NCBI RefSeq assembly: GCF_007066085.1
Contig: NZ_CP041405.1
Span: forward strand, 2,852,001-2,916,000
Source of the DNA: Paenibacillus thiaminolyticus
GTDB taxonomy: Bacteria; Bacillota; Bacilli; Paenibacillales; Paenibacillaceae
Length of the DNA: 64,000 nt
Reading direction: 5' to 3'
Below are positions 62,983-64,000 of this stretch, one piece after another. The stretch's first letter is position 1; every line of letters begins with the position of its first letter. Under the pieces are notes generated by a model. The model did not search any database. It had not been told where the DNA came from and saw only the letters and a program-made list of their open reading frames with translations. Both the position numbers and the translations under genes were made by a program.

Positions 62983-64000
62983 GCTAATTCCTCCAATTCT
63001 TTAACGATTCGTTGGTAGTAATTGCTTAACAGTTCTAGCGTAAACTGAGGTGAAACGTTATTCGTTAAATGGATATGCATAGCGGTATTGAGAACTTCTT
63101 TTTCCTTGGCTACATCATCTACTTTGGAATACCAAAAGGCAGACTGAACCATATTCGTAATGCCTTTGCCGGTGTCGCCCGCAGCCAAATAATATTCTCC
63201 CTTGACTCGAAGATAATCAGCGTATGTAGCGCAAACTAACGGATTTCTCTCATCAACGACAGCGGGAGTTGCCTTGTCGTTCTCCAAAACAACTTTAGCG
63301 CCTTCGAGGTTGCCCAGCTGTAAGTACAATTGCAGAAGTTGTTTGGTCGCCGGAATAACGGAGGCACTTCTGCACGTATCAAGAAATGATTCGAGCTGTT
63401 TGATTGCTTGGTTGACATTTCCTTTTTTTGCATTGAAGAATGCATCCATAAGTATGACATTATCTTTTGTTTGAGGGTATGTGAAATTTTTGTACTGTAT
63501 AAGATACAGTTCTGACTCTTTATATGCTCCAATACTGAAATAAGCATCTATAAGGACACCGAGCGCATCTGCTTTATATTGGCTTTCTCCGCTTTTCAAT
63601 ACTTCTTTGCAATAATCAATGCACTCGTAATGATTGCTCAGGGTGTATGCATGAATGCCTAATTTATAATACAAACACACACGTTCCTCGGACGATAGGA
63701 AATCAACATAATGCAGAATATACTTTCCAGTCTGGTAAGTTTCCTTCAATCTGCTGAAATCATTTCGTTCAATAAGATAACGTTGGTACATGCTTTTAGC
63801 TATGTAAGGCATAATGCCATGAGAACGTGAGTGATTAAGGATGAGGCCGTACAACGAAAGTTTGATGGAGTCATTATTGATGGAGTCTGTATCACGATAC
63901 AACTTTCCTACTAAATACAGGGTATCTTCATTTGGTGCTTCAAGGAACTTTCCGGCTATTTTTGTTATCAACGACGGGTGCTCAAGTGTTTCCAACTCAT
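62979..64000 (-). CDS. TPR-type peptide-responsive regulator (RRNPP-like), C-terminal part (runs off window)
   Basis: About 340 residues visible, all helical with TPR-like repeats: LYYKLGIHAYTLSNHYECID, ALGVLIDAYFSIGAYKESEL, QLLQLYLQLGNLEGAKVVL and DYLRVKGEYYLAAGDTGKGI. The frame stays open to 64000 (…ELETLEHPSL), so the N-terminus, probably with an HTH domain, lies outside; TTG 63995 is not a convincing start. The overlapping export-type pro-peptide gene is the mark of Rap/NprR/PlcR/AimR systems. Which branch it belongs to cannot be told without the N-terminus. Confidence 0.72.
   Translation of the reverse strand, partial: ELETLEHPSLITKIAGKFLEAPNEDTLYLVGKLYRDTDSINNDSIKLSLYGLILNHSRSHGIMPYIAKSMYQRYLIERNDFSRLKETYQTGKYILHYVDFLSSEERVCLYYKLGIHAYTLSNHYECIDYCKEVLKSGESQYKADALGVLIDAYFSIGAYKESELYLIQYKNFTYPQTKDNVILMDAFFNAKKGNVNQAIKQLESFLDTCRSASVIPATKQLLQLYLQLGNLEGAKVVLENDKATPAVVDERNPLVCATYADYLRVKGEYYLAAGDTGKGITNMVQSAFWYSKVDDVAKEKEVLNTAMHIHLTNNVSPQFTLELLSNYYQRIVKELEELA

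Overview
The window reads as a chromosomal segment of a Gram-positive spore-former of the Bacillales, most likely Paenibacillus. This is inferred from gene content and style: strong AGGAGG ribosome sites, a PepV dipeptidase, a PRD-type PTS regulator, a Ger(x)C-like remnant, and mixed GTG/TTG starts. No rRNA, tRNA, CRISPR array or intact insertion sequence was seen.

Region 1 (1-3.9 kb): the start of an ABC transporter ATPase gene running off the left edge, its sensor kinase and OmpR-type regulator, an aldo/keto reductase and a small hypothetical protein. Region 2 (4.1-13.1 kb): a long plus-strand PTS operon with a frameshifted PRD/EIIA regulator, EIIA, UlaB-like EIIB, UlaA-like EIIC, a phosphotriesterase-family hydrolase, a creatininase-family amidase, a SIS sugar-phosphate protein, and its own HPr and enzyme I. 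A cre-like box lies on the promoter. Region 3 (13.1-24.8 kb): repeat-rich intergenic DNA, an acyl-CoA dehydrogenase-like protein, a HAD-Nudix fusion, thymidine kinase, two uncharacterised proteins, gpmA, pepV, a phasin-like protein and an ABC1/UbiB kinase.

Region 4 (24.8-28.8 kb): a compact redox/export locus. It holds a CPYC thioredoxin-like protein, an ABC exporter, MauE-like and MauD-like membrane redox proteins, and a convergent 63-residue peptide with six cysteines and its own promoter and ribosome site. I read this as an undescribed disulfide-rich peptide maturation and export system. Region 5 (28.9-35.4 kb): ehuBCDA-ectABCD, which couples uptake of (hydroxy)ectoine to its synthesis. 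Region 6 (35.6-40.2 kb): a DUF2268 protease, a small protein, an epoxide hydrolase and a divergent CGNR regulator, separated by tandem repeats.

Region 7 (40.2-59 kb): a minus-strand defence island. It has a type I restriction operon (degenerate methylase-specificity fusion, hsdM, hsdS, hsdR, and two accessory proteins with DUF4145-like and DUF5655-like domains). It also has a four-gene Wadjet-like SMC system in the order jetD-jetA-jetB-jetC with a 5'-truncated fic gene behind it. A 24-bp direct repeat lies at both ends of the Wadjet/fic segment.

Region 8 (59-64 kb): a BlaI/BlaR1-type repressor and metalloprotease sensor pair, followed by a secreted protein that is almost the same as the BlaR1 extracellular domain and carries matching operators. 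At the right edge, a TPR regulator of the RRNPP type (partial) overlaps a 36-residue pro-peptide gene, forming a candidate peptide quorum-sensing pair.
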